From positions 6,076,001-6,140,000 of the forward strand of contig NZ_CP135922.1 in NCBI RefSeq assembly GCF_032399705.1: DNA of 64,000 bases, read 5' to 3'. Of the stretch, positions 52,686 to 61,598 are shown piece by piece. The position numbers were made by a program, and so were the translations under genes. Within the stretch, counting starts at the first letter, position 1. Each line of letters begins with the position of its first letter. Under the pieces are notes generated by a model, which saw only the letters and a program-made list of their open reading frames with translations, was not told where the DNA came from and did no database searches. Source of the stretch: Paenibacillus sp. BIC5C1 (lineage in GTDB: Bacteria; Bacillota; Bacilli; Paenibacillales; Paenibacillaceae).

Positions 52686-52997
52686 GCTTCGACCGCCTTC
52701 CCATTTATCAGATCATTCCTCAAACCATCTATGCTAATATGCTAAAAATACGTATTGACGTTCGTATATTACCTATTATCTTACTCTCTCACGCATCTGT
52801 GAAACAATAAGTCTTACGCACGGTTGTATTCTAGAAAATTAATGGATAAACCCTTCCGCACGCGTCTATGCATCCCCACACACCAAACAAAAACACCGGA
52901 TTTAGGCGATTTCACGCCCAAATCCGGTGTATTCACGAAAGAGTTCTTCTTTCTTTTATTACTTTAGTATGATTCATCTCGTGAATCATTCACGGTA
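52686..52997. other. 312-base intergenic region
   Basis: The region holds the promoter area of the unknown two-gene unit and, at 52886-52932, the terminator of the sugar-binding protein gene. No other structure was seen. Confidence 0.6.
52886..52932 (-). terminator. Strong intrinsic terminator after the second-system binding protein gene
   Basis: ACACCGGATTT and AAATCCGGTGT pair with an inner GGCG/CGCC stem. On the minus strand GTGTTTTTG follows. Confidence 0.88.
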
Positions 52998-54650
52998 TTA
53001 ATTAACTGTTTTGAACCATTCATTGACTTCCGTTGTGATTTGGTCGCCGCCCATGGATTTCCATTTTGTCACGAACGCGTCAAATTCATCGATGCCGACC
53101 TGACCGTAAATGATTTTGCTGAACGTATCTTTCTCCAGCTTGTCGAGCGCATCTTTCTTCATCTTCATCGTATCCGTCGGTGCACCCGTAAATTTGTTCT
53201 TGATTGCATCATCCTTATGAGCTACCACGACTTGTGCCGCAGCGAACACTTCAGGTTTGTTGGCAATTTTCGTATTTTTTTCAAATGGTGTTTCAGGCTC
53301 CTTGCCTGTAGCAAGTTCTGCCAACGTATCCATCATCAGGTTTGGAATCCGTGCACCGTCATACGTAATTGTGTACTTGAGGGGGGATACCCCATCTTTC
53401 ACTTCAGCCTCACCAAGCACTTTGCCATCTACAATATCAAAGTCATATCCTTGGGCAAAGCCATGTTCAAACTCCCCGCCCACTTCTGGATTAGCGAAGT
53501 TATCGAACAAATAATTTTGATACGTGAAGAAAATTTCTGGGTTTACCATATCCTTATTGATCAACACAACCCCGTTACTTGCACCCGAACCGTGGTGATG
53601 GCTTTCGCCAGTTGGTCCAGTTGGCAGGGCGATTGCTTTGTAGGTAGCGCCGTCCACATTTTTCTTCACATCATCGATTGGCCAGTTCGGCATCCAGTGT
53701 GGTCCGACAATGATTCCCGCTTTGCCTGCTGTAAACAGTTCGGCAGCCTTGATCTCGTCATATACGCCAGCTTCCTTCGGCAGATAACCTTTGGACAACC
53801 ATTCTTTCATCGTTGCAAGTCCTTCTTTTACACCTGGTTGAACCGAGCCGTATTCCAGTGTTCCTTCTGCATTCAGATTCCACTGTCCTGGCATCGTGTT
53901 ATACATTCCGAAGATCCAGCCAGATTCAGTCATCCAGGTATTGAGGGCATTTTTCATGCCAACCGTCAGACCGTACGTATCTTTCTTACCGTTGCCATCC
54001 GGGTCCTGATTCGTAAAGGCATCCATCACCGTCACGAGCTCATCGATCGTTTTAGGTTCTTCCAGTCCCAGCTTCTTCAGCCAGTCTTCACGGATAAACA
54101 TGACCGGGTCGCCATTGTAGGCATAGTCGAAGATCGGAATACCATAGCGTTTGCCTTCATACATGTACGGGTACCACTCTTCCGGTGCGGATTCAGCAGC
54201 CCCTTTCCATGTGTCGGATGCATACTTGTCGAACAATTCACCTGCATCGGCGAATTTACCCGATTCAATCAACTCACGCACCAGATTGTAGTCACCACGG
54301 ATGGAGACGATATCCGGCAGCTCTTCGTTAGCCGACAGGGAGAGACGAAGCTTCGTGTAAAAAGCATCATTGGTCACGGACACAGCCCAAGGTGTAGTCA
54401 GGTCGATGCCCAGACGCTCTTTGGCCCATTTGGTATGCACGTTGTTCTGTGCAGTCTCTCCGTTCTTGAACTTTGTATCATCATTCCAGGCTCGCAAATA
54501 GCTCATCTGAACCGCAGGTTCATACTTGCCGTCTTGCAGCGCAAGTGGCGCAGCCGCTTCCTTGGATGGTTCTTCCTTTGCCCCCGAACTGCATGCCGTT
54601 ACGGCAACCATCGTCAGTGCAAGCAATGCAGTCATCATTTTTCTATACAT
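52998..54650 (-). CDS. Sugar ABC transporter solute-binding lipoprotein (second system)
   Basis: A 550-residue family 1 solute-binding protein with lipobox VTACS near residue 20 and a Glu/Lys-rich linker. The ATG at 54650 follows GAGGAGGGG; a start five codons earlier overlaps that site. It contains LRAWNDDTKFKNG and the AGIIVGPHWMPNWPIDD region, typical of long LipO-like binding proteins. It is not close to the three paralogues of the first locus. Its permeases are the divergent pair at 58.3-60.2 kb. The YesN/YesM genes lie just upstream on the same strand. Confidence 0.9.
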   Translation of the reverse strand: MYRKMMTALLALTMVAVTACSSGAKEEPSKEAAAPLALQDGKYEPAVQMSYLRAWNDDTKFKNGETAQNNVHTKWAKERLGIDLTTPWAVSVTNDAFYTKLRLSLSANEELPDIVSIRGDYNLVRELIESGKFADAGELFDKYASDTWKGAAESAPEEWYPYMYEGKRYGIPIFDYAYNGDPVMFIREDWLKKLGLEEPKTIDELVTVMDAFTNQDPDGNGKKDTYGLTVGMKNALNTWMTESGWIFGMYNTMPGQWNLNAEGTLEYGSVQPGVKEGLATMKEWLSKGYLPKEAGVYDEIKAAELFTAGKAGIIVGPHWMPNWPIDDVKKNVDGATYKAIALPTGPTGESHHHGSGASNGVVLINKDMVNPEIFFTYQNYLFDNFANPEVGGEFEHGFAQGYDFDIVDGKVLGEAEVKDGVSPLKYTITYDGARIPNLMMDTLAELATGKEPETPFEKNTKIANKPEVFAAAQVVVAHKDDAIKNKFTGAPTDTMKMKKDALDKLEKDTFSKIIYGQVGIDEFDAFVTKWKSMGGDQITTEVNEWFKTVN

Positions 54651-54749
54651 GAAACCCCTCCTCAATCACTTTGAATGCCCTTACATGAAAAGGATAGTGC
54701 AGCCGGGGAAGCAAACATATATCACAATTTCAATGTTCATATTGATTTG

Positions 54750-56342
54750 TTAACCGTTCCGAAAATCCTGCGGGGTCAGGCCATAATGTTTGCGGAATAC
54801 TTGAATGAAATAAGGCGTATTGTTATATCCCACTTCCTGACCGACTTCATATATTTTCATAGCCGTGTGTTTCAGCAAGTGAACAGCACGTTCCATTCGG
54901 GAACGGATAATGTAGTCACTGATGCCTTCACCCGTCGATTGTTTATACATTTTGGACAAGTATACCGGGTGCAGATGCACCTCCCCGGCAATAACCTGCA
55001 AGGACAGATCTTCACCCAGATGGTGGTCAATCCATTGCTGGACCTGTCTGATCATGTTCGATCCACTTTCCTGGCCCGTATCGGTTGTGCTTTGAGCCCA
55101 TTGTTCCATCACGCTCCGGGTCCATGCTTCCAGACTCCGAAGTGACACGCCGTAGCCGTCCTTCAGCAGTTGCTGATACTGCTCACCAAGGACATCGGAC
55201 AACTGTCTGCCCTCCCGATGAGCCATGTAGGAGAACGCGGCTGCGAGATAGTGAAAAGCAACATAGACATGCTCCGGGAACACACTATCCGATAACTCGG
55301 CGAAAATTGAATCAATCTTGCGACTCGCGTCCTCCATCCGTCCTGCTTCCAGCAGTGCGGTCAGTCCGGGTGGCTCATACAGTGCTGAAAGTGATTTCAA
55401 TGTTGCTCCATGGGAGCCGGCAGCCGCATTGAGGTGCAGGCCTTTGCCCGCTTCCGCCTGCTTGCGCAAGGCACTTACAGCCTGATGATACAATTGTGGA
55501 ACCTGGTCTGGAAAACGGCCTATCCGGCTGACTGACAGTGAAATCGTCGCGTTTAAATACTGCTTCACACTGTGAAGCAGCCGTTCTCCAAGCCGCCCCA
55601 TCAGCAGTTCAGGTTCAGACTGTGTCTGTTTTGGACTTGCCATGAAGACGAGATCATCATACGCATCGTCCGTATGGCAGAGATGATAGCTGCTGCCAAA
55701 GATCTCTTCCACCACGTTGGAGATGGCGTATTTCATCAGACGAAATGCCTTGTGCGTTGGCTGTGGGTCATCATAACGGATGAGCAGCAGCTGCATTTTA
55801 TCCTGGGGACGGAAGCCAATCTCCAATTGCTCCAGTTTCTCTACAAGTTCGCTCTCTGCAAATTTATGTCCAAGCAGTACATCCTTCATTAATCCCGCCC
55901 GCTTCTCCGGTAAATGTTCCCTCACCGAATACATGGCGCGCTGGTGCATCAATTGTTTCTCTCCCTCCAGCCGAATCTGGACGGAAGCCTGCTGCACAGC
56001 TTCAATCAGCTCCTCATCCCGAACTGGCTTCAGCAGATAACTCACTGTTCCATGCCGGAGTGCCTGCTTCGCATAATCAAAGGATGCGTGTCCAGATAAA
56101 ATGATACATTTGGTCCGTTCCCACTTTTGACGAATATGACTCACCAGATCCAGTCCGGACAAGCCAGGCATACGAATATCGGTGATGATAATATGGACCT
56201 GATGTGCCGTCATTTGCTGTAATGCCTCTTTCACCGAGTACGCCTTATATACGTGCCCAATCCCATGCTCTCTCCACGGTATGGAGGCTGCAATCGATTC
56301 CACCGCTGAATGTTCATCATCCACGACCATTAGATTCATCAT
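54750..56342 (-). CDS. YesN-type response regulator with AraC domain (second system)
   Basis: A 530-residue protein with receiver domain (LMVVDDE, Asp55 in IITDIRMPG), a middle region, and a C-terminal AraC domain (IAGEVHLHPVYLSKMYKQ and VGQEVGYNNTPYFIQVFRKHYG). The ATG at 56342 follows GAGGAGGAATATCC; an immediate second ATG is also possible. The start overlaps the kinase gene by 26 bases, so both are coupled. The probable targets are the binding-protein gene downstream and the divergent permease genes. Confidence 0.92.
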   Translation of the reverse strand: MMNLMVVDDEHSAVESIAASIPWREHGIGHVYKAYSVKEALQQMTAHQVHIIITDIRMPGLSGLDLVSHIRQKWERTKCIILSGHASFDYAKQALRHGTVSYLLKPVRDEELIEAVQQASVQIRLEGEKQLMHQRAMYSVREHLPEKRAGLMKDVLLGHKFAESELVEKLEQLEIGFRPQDKMQLLLIRYDDPQPTHKAFRLMKYAISNVVEEIFGSSYHLCHTDDAYDDLVFMASPKQTQSEPELLMGRLGERLLHSVKQYLNATISLSVSRIGRFPDQVPQLYHQAVSALRKQAEAGKGLHLNAAAGSHGATLKSLSALYEPPGLTALLEAGRMEDASRKIDSIFAELSDSVFPEHVYVAFHYLAAAFSYMAHREGRQLSDVLGEQYQQLLKDGYGVSLRSLEAWTRSVMEQWAQSTTDTGQESGSNMIRQVQQWIDHHLGEDLSLQVIAGEVHLHPVYLSKMYKQSTGEGISDYIIRSRMERAVHLLKHTAMKIYEVGQEVGYNNTPYFIQVFRKHYGLTPQDFRNG

Positions 56343-58077
56343 TAGGATATTCCTCCTCAAACCATCGTATTTCCACACTGAGACCACCGTAAGGGATCGC
56401 TCCAAAATGAAGCCCTGAAGAATGACCATATCGTGTAACGAGCCGTTGGTGTACATTCCAGGTACCCGTGCCTATTTCTTCACCCATCGGTTCATTGATT
56501 TCTCGTTCAAGACCGGCAATCTCTTCCGGCGTCAAAGTAACACCGTCATTATCGACAAACAAACTATACCGTGTGTATTCCCTTCCATCAATTTGTTCTT
56601 GTGCTGCCATGCCTGTAACCACGATGTGACCGCTTCCCTCCATCGGTTCAATGCCGTGAATGACTGCATTCTCCACGATAGGCTGGATCAGCAGCCTCGG
56701 AATGTGCTGCTGCATCAGTTCTTGCGGTACGGCGATCTCATACGACAAACGGTTGGTGCGCATCTGTTGGATGGACAAATAATTGTCCAACAACCGGATT
56801 TCCTCCTCCACGGTGGTCATATCGTTCTCATCACGTGTGATGTAGCGATAGTAATCTCCCAGGCTGAGCGACATGGCAATAACCGCTTCACGGTTGCCGA
56901 GCTGCGTCATATTTTTAATATAAAACAGACAATTGTACAGGAAATGAGGATTGATCTGTGATTGCAGATGCTTCAGCGTCGCTTCTCGTGAACGGATGCG
57001 TTCCTCGTATACTTTTTCGATCAGCTCCTGAATTTGCTCGGCCATGTGATTGAAGCTCTGCGTCAGGTACGCGAATTCATCACGGGAGTGATCGACCGGA
57101 ATTCGTGTGGACAGCTGTCCTTTGCGAATCTGTTGCAATCCTCTCATCAGACGTTGTATCGGTACCTGTACCTTTCGATATAACAACAGTGCAGCGCCAA
57201 TACTGAGCACGAGCAGCAGCAAAATGGAAGTAATGAACATGTTCCGGCTCTTGTCCATCGGCGTGAGCAAATCATCCAGCACAACCGGGTTAACATAAAT
57301 TCCGTTCAGCTGTTTGGAGAGCACATAACTAACCAAGTACTTCTTGCCCCCCACCTCAAGTTGATGGTTGCCTTCACTATCCAGTTCAGTTAGTGGCATG
57401 TCCCGCATCACGGCTTCCACGAGCTCGGGGTCTGCACTGCGATTTAATAGTGGCTCGTTGCCCGGGACCAGAAGAAAGGGATCTCCTCCCTGTGCCTCCT
57501 TAAAATCATCCAGCATGGCAACAATGTTCATCGGGTCAAAATTAATTTCCATCACGGTCCGTACATCCGTGGCCACAGGTTTTTCATTCCACTCGTAGTT
57601 ATCCGTAAAGAAATAAGTGAAGCTGCCTTCATTCAACTGCCATCGGCCTGGCTGTGGAAATTTCAACATCTTCTCATTAAAGACCGTCCGGTTCGACATG
57701 GTGGACAATACCAGCTCTGCCTGAGGCAACACAATGGTAATATCATTCTTCCAGCGGCTGGTGGACTGGTACAGCGACAATTTGTCGAGAATATCGAGAT
57801 AGATGCTGTTTTTCTCATACTGACTGGTCGATTCCGTCATGTAACGATAGTGCAAAATGCTTGGATCACGTAGTAAAGTCAGCCCGTAAAGGGAGAGCTG
57901 TTCAATATTTTTATCCACCTGAGAGCTAAAATAGTTGAATTGATTCAAACTTGAATTTTGCTTCTCCTCGACAACCATGTCCACATTCGCCTGATTCGCG
58001 TAGGTATAGAGCAGCAAGATTGGTACAAGCAAGCAGACAAGCAGCATAACTGTTTTTGAGAATACTGTAAATTTCAT
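56317..58077 (-). CDS. YesM-type sensor histidine kinase (second system)
   Basis: A 586-residue sensor. Helix 1 (about 5-25), a large extracellular region (about 30-278) and helix 2 (about 280-300) come first. HAMP follows, then the kinase with LQSQINPHFLYNCLFYIKN (His378), then HATPase_c with QPIVENAVIHGIE and FVDNDGVTL. The ATG at 58077 has AGGGTGAAG nearby. It is divergent from the permease genes across 259 bases, so signal input and transport are controlled from one region. Confidence 0.92.
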   Translation of the reverse strand: MKFTVFSKTVMLLVCLLVPILLLYTYANQANVDMVVEEKQNSSLNQFNYFSSQVDKNIEQLSLYGLTLLRDPSILHYRYMTESTSQYEKNSIYLDILDKLSLYQSTSRWKNDITIVLPQAELVLSTMSNRTVFNEKMLKFPQPGRWQLNEGSFTYFFTDNYEWNEKPVATDVRTVMEINFDPMNIVAMLDDFKEAQGGDPFLLVPGNEPLLNRSADPELVEAVMRDMPLTELDSEGNHQLEVGGKKYLVSYVLSKQLNGIYVNPVVLDDLLTPMDKSRNMFITSILLLLVLSIGAALLLYRKVQVPIQRLMRGLQQIRKGQLSTRIPVDHSRDEFAYLTQSFNHMAEQIQELIEKVYEERIRSREATLKHLQSQINPHFLYNCLFYIKNMTQLGNREAVIAMSLSLGDYYRYITRDENDMTTVEEEIRLLDNYLSIQQMRTNRLSYEIAVPQELMQQHIPRLLIQPIVENAVIHGIEPMEGSGHIVVTGMAAQEQIDGREYTRYSLFVDNDGVTLTPEEIAGLEREINEPMGEEIGTGTWNVHQRLVTRYGHSSGLHFGAIPYGGLSVEIRWFEEEYPNDESNGRG

Positions 58078-58253
58078 TGCTTCACCCTGTCCCGGATTAA
58101 AGTAAAGATACACATCGAAGTCCTATTTTATATTGAAACCCCTTACATATCTATACTGAATTTCAAATGAGTCACTATTCGGTATACGTTTTCAACAAGT
58201 TAATAAATCAACATCCGCCTTGAAATGTTGTTCTATAGCCCACCCGTTTCCAT

Positions 58254-58316
58254 TGCTATAATTCAGTTGCTCCACTATTTGCAGAGGCTGACTGGCCTCA
58301 TTATGCAGAGGCTGGA
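58254..58316 (+). promoter_or_regulatory. Divergent control region: extended -10 promoter and direct repeat
   Basis: TGCTATAAT (58254-58262) is an extended -10 box for the permease operon. TGCAGAGGCTG occurs twice (58280-58290 and 58304-58314), 24 bases apart on the same strand. This is the spacing expected for two AraC-type subunits on one DNA face. The first copy also forms a GAGGC-TGACTG-GCCTC hairpin. Confidence 0.45.
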
Positions 58317-58336
58317 CGATATAAAGGAGGGACCTG

Positions 58337-59302
58337 ATGGCTATGGAACAACCACTAACGACCAATACGCCGGTGCGGCAGGCAACACACAATCCACGCA
58401 AACGTACCCGCTGGAATTTCAAACGCAATTGGCCGCTGCATCTGATGCTGCTGCCTTCGGTACTGCTCACATTGCTGTTCGCCTATGTGCCTATGGGCGG
58501 CATTATTATTGCGTTTCAGGATTTTAAACCATGGCTGGGATTCACCGGCTCCAAATGGGTCGGATGGGATAACTTCCGATTCATGTTCGAATATCCGGAC
58601 AGTGTTCAGGTCATCTGGAACACAGTACTGATTGCCGCCATGAAGATTGTGGCCGGACTCGTGGCCCCTGTTGTATTTGCTATTTTGCTGAATGAAGTAC
58701 GGAATTCCACTTTCAAACGGTTCTCACAAACGCTGGTATACCTGCCCCACTTCTTGTCTTGGGTTGTACTGGGCGGCATCCTGCTGGACATGCTTTCCCC
58801 CGAAGGCGGACTGATTAACCAGATTCTGGCGGCCGTTGGCATTGAACCGATCTTCTTTCTGGGAGATGGCGACTGGTTCCGTGTAACCGTGGTCATCAGT
58901 GATGTATGGAAGGAATTCGGATTTGGTACCATTGTCTTTCTTGCAGCCCTTGCGGGCATTAACCCTGCTCTGTACGAAGCTTCTGAAGTTGACGGGGCAA
59001 CACGACTTAAGCAGACCCTACACATTACGCTGCCTGCACTCGTGCCGATGATTATTGTCGTGGGAACGCTGTCACTGGGGAATATTCTTAATGCTGGATT
59101 TGACCAGATTTTCAACCTGTACAATCCACTTGTATATGATAAAGGCGATATTATTGACACGTTTGTTTACCGGATGGGTATTTTGAATGGCAAAATGAGT
59201 TTTGCGACTGCGGTTGGTTTGTTTAAATCCTTTGTCGCCATGTTCCTCGTTATTACCGCCTACCGGATGGCTTACAAAATCGCCAATTACCGCATTTTCT
59301 AA
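58337..59302 (+). CDS. Sugar ABC transporter permease, LplB type (second system)
   Basis: A 321-residue permease with a basic N-terminal tail, six helices and an EAA loop (YEASEVDGATRLKQTLHITLPA, about residues 215-236). LLPSVLLTLLFAYVPMGG begins the membrane part. AAAGGAGGGACCTG precedes the ATG. It is followed after 12 bases by the LplC-type permease. As in the first system no ATPase is encoded nearby. Confidence 0.92.
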   Translation: MAMEQPLTTNTPVRQATHNPRKRTRWNFKRNWPLHLMLLPSVLLTLLFAYVPMGGIIIAFQDFKPWLGFTGSKWVGWDNFRFMFEYPDSVQVIWNTVLIAAMKIVAGLVAPVVFAILLNEVRNSTFKRFSQTLVYLPHFLSWVVLGGILLDMLSPEGGLINQILAAVGIEPIFFLGDGDWFRVTVVISDVWKEFGFGTIVFLAALAGINPALYEASEVDGATRLKQTLHITLPALVPMIIVVGTLSLGNILNAGFDQIFNLYNPLVYDKGDIIDTFVYRMGILNGKMSFATAVGLFKSFVAMFLVITAYRMAYKIANYRIF

Positions 59303-59314
59303 GGAGGAATTAAG

Positions 59315-60193
59315 GTGTATCACAAAACGACCGGATACCGTATATTTAACGGCTTCAACCTGTTCTTCATCGCGGCCGTCTCGCTGCTGTGTGTGCTGCC
59401 GCTTATCCATATTCTGGCGGTTTCCTTCAGCGGTAAAGCGGCAGCTTCCGCCAATCTGGTAACGCTCTGGCCGATTGATTTTACAGTCGATGCCTATACC
59501 AAAACGTTTGGTAACAGTAACTTTCTCAGCGCGCTCTGGATCTCAGTGCAACGTACCGTGTTCGGTACGCTGCTTAGTATGGTGCTGGTCACCCTGACGG
59601 CATATCCTTTATCCAAGGAAAGTCTGAATTTCAAGGGACGTTCGCTGTACGCGTGGTTTTTCATCTTCACGATGCTGTTCAGCGGCGGACTGATCCCTTC
59701 CTATATCCTGATTCAAAAGCTGGGACTGATCAACACCATGTGGGCTCTGATTTTGCCGGGCGCTGTGGCGGTCTGGAACCTGATTCTCATGATGAACTTC
59801 TTCCGTAACGTACCGAAAGAGCTCGAAGAAGCGGCATTCATCGATGGTGCCAACCATATCACCACATTGTTCCGTATCTATCTGCCTGTGTCCATGCCGG
59901 CCATTGCTACGATTTCCCTATTTACGATGGTGGGGCAGTGGAATTCCTGGTTCGACGGTTTGATCTACATGAATGACGCAGCCAAATATCCGCTCGCTAC
60001 ATTGATGCAAACGATTATCGTGCAGCAGGATTTCTCCAATATGAATGTCGATGCGACACAGCTTCAGAACATGTCGCAGCGTACCGTTAACGCAGCCCAG
60101 ATCTTTATTGGGGCACTGCCAATCCTGCTCGTGTATCCATTCTTGCAGCGTTTCTTTGTAAAAGGAATTGTGCTTGGGGCTGTAAAAGAATAG
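59315..60193 (+). CDS. Sugar ABC transporter permease, LplC type (second system)
   Basis: A 292-residue permease with six helices and EAA loop ELEEAAFIDGANHITTLFRIYLP (about 170-190). The C-terminus FVKGIVLGAVKE is characteristic of the LplC group. A GTG start at 59315 lies behind AAGGAGGAATTAAG. It forms the transmembrane channel with the LplB partner. Confidence 0.92.
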   Translation: MYHKTTGYRIFNGFNLFFIAAVSLLCVLPLIHILAVSFSGKAAASANLVTLWPIDFTVDAYTKTFGNSNFLSALWISVQRTVFGTLLSMVLVTLTAYPLSKESLNFKGRSLYAWFFIFTMLFSGGLIPSYILIQKLGLINTMWALILPGAVAVWNLILMMNFFRNVPKELEEAAFIDGANHITTLFRIYLPVSMPAIATISLFTMVGQWNSWFDGLIYMNDAAKYPLATLMQTIIVQQDFSNMNVDATQLQNMSQRTVNAAQIFIGALPILLVYPFLQRFFVKGIVLGAVKE

Positions 60194-60224
60194 AGTTCGT
60201 ATACTGAATGCATTCGCATCATTT

Positions 60225-60266
60225 CATCCCGAGGTTTGTAACACGCTGTTATTTACTTCGGGATGT
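60225..60266. terminator. Hairpin between the permease and Spo0E-like genes
   Basis: CATCCCGAGG and CTTCGGGATG pair around a 21-base loop. The T run is short on the plus strand, and the hairpin overlaps the last codons of the convergent Spo0E-like gene. It is a likely shared terminator. Confidence 0.55.
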
Positions 60267-60431
60267 CTTTCCGCGAATGGCATTGTTATATTGATTAATG
60301 AGTTCATCCAGAACCATCGATTGACGAATGACCTCCGGATGCCACAGTTCTTTATGAGAATTTGCAATCTGGTAGAGCCTCTGTCGTGCCTTTTCGATAC
60401 ATTCCTGAATGGTTTCCGGATTATGCACCAT
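60249..60431 (-). CDS. Spo0E-family aspartyl-phosphate phosphatase
   Basis: A 60-residue helical-hairpin protein. IEKARQRLYQIANSH is the first helix, then a loop with HPEVIRQSMVLDELINQYN. This matches the Spo0E-like pattern in which the SxxLD segment contacts phosphorylated Spo0A; here Ser-Met-Val-Leu-Asp is intact. AGGGGGCGGGAG precedes the ATG at 60431. Such proteins dephosphorylate Spo0A~P and delay sporulation, which supports a spore-former. It stands alone, convergent to the permease operon. Confidence 0.85.
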   Translation of the reverse strand: MVHNPETIQECIEKARQRLYQIANSHKELWHPEVIRQSMVLDELINQYNNAIRGKTSRSK

Positions 60432-60596
60432 ACTCCCGCCCCCTGTTGTCCTTCAATATGCTTCATCCAAAAAAGACCATCTATTATAATATTCGGAACA
60501 TAGGGAGCTGCACATTACCCCAAAATCGAATTTATGGTTATTTTTTCTTGTACAGGTTGAAATAAGGATGAGCAATGGATTCGGATGTGGCAAAAT

Positions 60597-60642
60597 ACGA
60601 AAAAATACCGGATAGGCTTATCAGCCTTATCCGGTATTTGTT
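60597..60642 (-). terminator. Strong intrinsic terminator after the marR-like gene
   Basis: AATACCGGATAGGCT and AGCCTTATCCGGTATT pair almost perfectly around TATC. On the minus strand TTTTTTCG follows. Confidence 0.85.
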
Positions 60643-60708
60643 ATACCTTAATTTATTGTGCGCAGAACGCTTCAAATCATTTTCTTATGAAATATGCTGA
60701 TGTTGCGG

Positions 60709-61419
60709 CTAGTCCTCATAATCTGCAAAAAAAACATCATTTAATATGGTTTTTGCTTTCTTCAAATTACGGGAATCCAACTTGTTGAGCATAGACATGA
60801 TTTCATCCATTTCCTCGGTCAATGACGTAGAGCTATTAGCCTTATAAGCTTTTGAATCCTTGTTTGTAGGCGCATCTCTTCGGGCGGATTCATAAGTCCC
60901 CTCCTCTGTCTCCGAATGAATCCATGATGTATGCAGCGTCTTTTGGAGGGTGTTTACGAGAAACTGTAACTCATCCTCGTTATACCGTTGCAAGAAATGA
61001 TGAACCCCAAGATCAATCTGATGATGCAGGCCCTGATGCAAACGATAAATCTCTTTTCCGAGCGATGTGGTACGGAATAGAACTTCTTTTTTGTTATCCG
61101 GAAGTGACTCGGTTACGATGATTTTTTGAGACACGAGTCTTCTCGTAATCTTGGAGACAGTCCCTTTAGAGAAGCCGAATTGTTTTGAAATGGTTATGCC
61201 GTTTACTGGTTCAAGTGTACCGATTGCATCCAGCACATGCAGCATTGTCACCGTCATTTCTTGGATTAGCTCTTCAACAGCCGGATTAGGACTATTTTGG
61301 ATCAGCCACTGTTTTTCTTCGTCTTCTTCTGTTTGGAATCTGATCTGTATATCTTTCACTGCTTCCAGTACTTCTTGAATTAAGTGATCTTTATTTTGAT
61401 TATCCGATGGGTTGATCAT
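60709..61419 (-). CDS. MarR-family transcriptional regulator with long C-terminal tail
   Basis: A 236-residue protein. The MarR winged helix is at about residues 50-150 (VNGITISKQFGFSKGTVSKITRRLVSQKII, then VLFRTTSLGKEIYRLH wing and helix). It has an N-terminal dimerisation stretch and an unusually long hydrophilic C-terminal tail (about 168-236). GGAGGAAAATTGA precedes the ATG. It is divergent from an FAD monooxygenase gene. Three GTTTC-N4-GAAAC palindromes between them are likely its operators. Confidence 0.9.
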   Translation of the reverse strand: MINPSDNQNKDHLIQEVLEAVKDIQIRFQTEEDEEKQWLIQNSPNPAVEELIQEMTVTMLHVLDAIGTLEPVNGITISKQFGFSKGTVSKITRRLVSQKIIVTESLPDNKKEVLFRTTSLGKEIYRLHQGLHHQIDLGVHHFLQRYNEDELQFLVNTLQKTLHTSWIHSETEEGTYESARRDAPTNKDSKAYKANSSTSLTEEMDEIMSMLNKLDSRNLKKAKTILNDVFFADYED

Positions 61420-61482
61420 TCAATTTTCCTCCAACGATGGTTAGCTTCTTACCAGTATATCAGGGTATGTCCTACAATTAAA

Positions 61483-61495
61483 GTTTCCTGGAAAC
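61483..61495. promoter_or_regulatory. MarR operator candidate 1
   Basis: GTTTCCTGGAAAC is a perfect inverted repeat, just upstream of the -35 box of the monooxygenase promoter. Confidence 0.6.
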
Positions 61496-61499
61496 AATA

Positions 61500-61528
61500 T
61501 TGACAATAAAGAGAGATTAACTTATTAT
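61500..61528 (+). promoter_or_regulatory. Promoter of the FAD monooxygenase gene
   Basis: TTGACA (61500-61505) and TATTAT (61523-61528) with exactly 17 bases between, a near-consensus sigma-A promoter flanked by the palindromes at 61483 and 61530. Confidence 0.75.
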
Positions 61529-61529
61529 T

Positions 61530-61543
61530 GTTTCACGGGAAAT
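61530..61543. promoter_or_regulatory. MarR operator candidate 2
   Basis: GTTTCACGGGAAAT, imperfect at one end, covers the expected transcription start of the monooxygenase gene. Confidence 0.55.
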
Positions 61544-61550
61544 TAAAAAA

Positions 61551-61564
61551 GTTTCAATAGAAAC
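61551..61564. promoter_or_regulatory. MarR operator candidate 3
   Basis: GTTTCAATAGAAAC is a perfect GTTTC/GAAAC inverted repeat in the monooxygenase leader. Confidence 0.6.
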
Positions 61565-61598
61565 AATAAATAAAGCACGATATCTCATCCATTGCGAT

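Noticed and set aside
53040..54674. Open frame (544 codons) on the plus strand opposite the second-system binding protein gene
   Set aside because: It is a shadow of a confident lipoprotein gene; the composition is unlike a real protein and there is no ribosome binding site.
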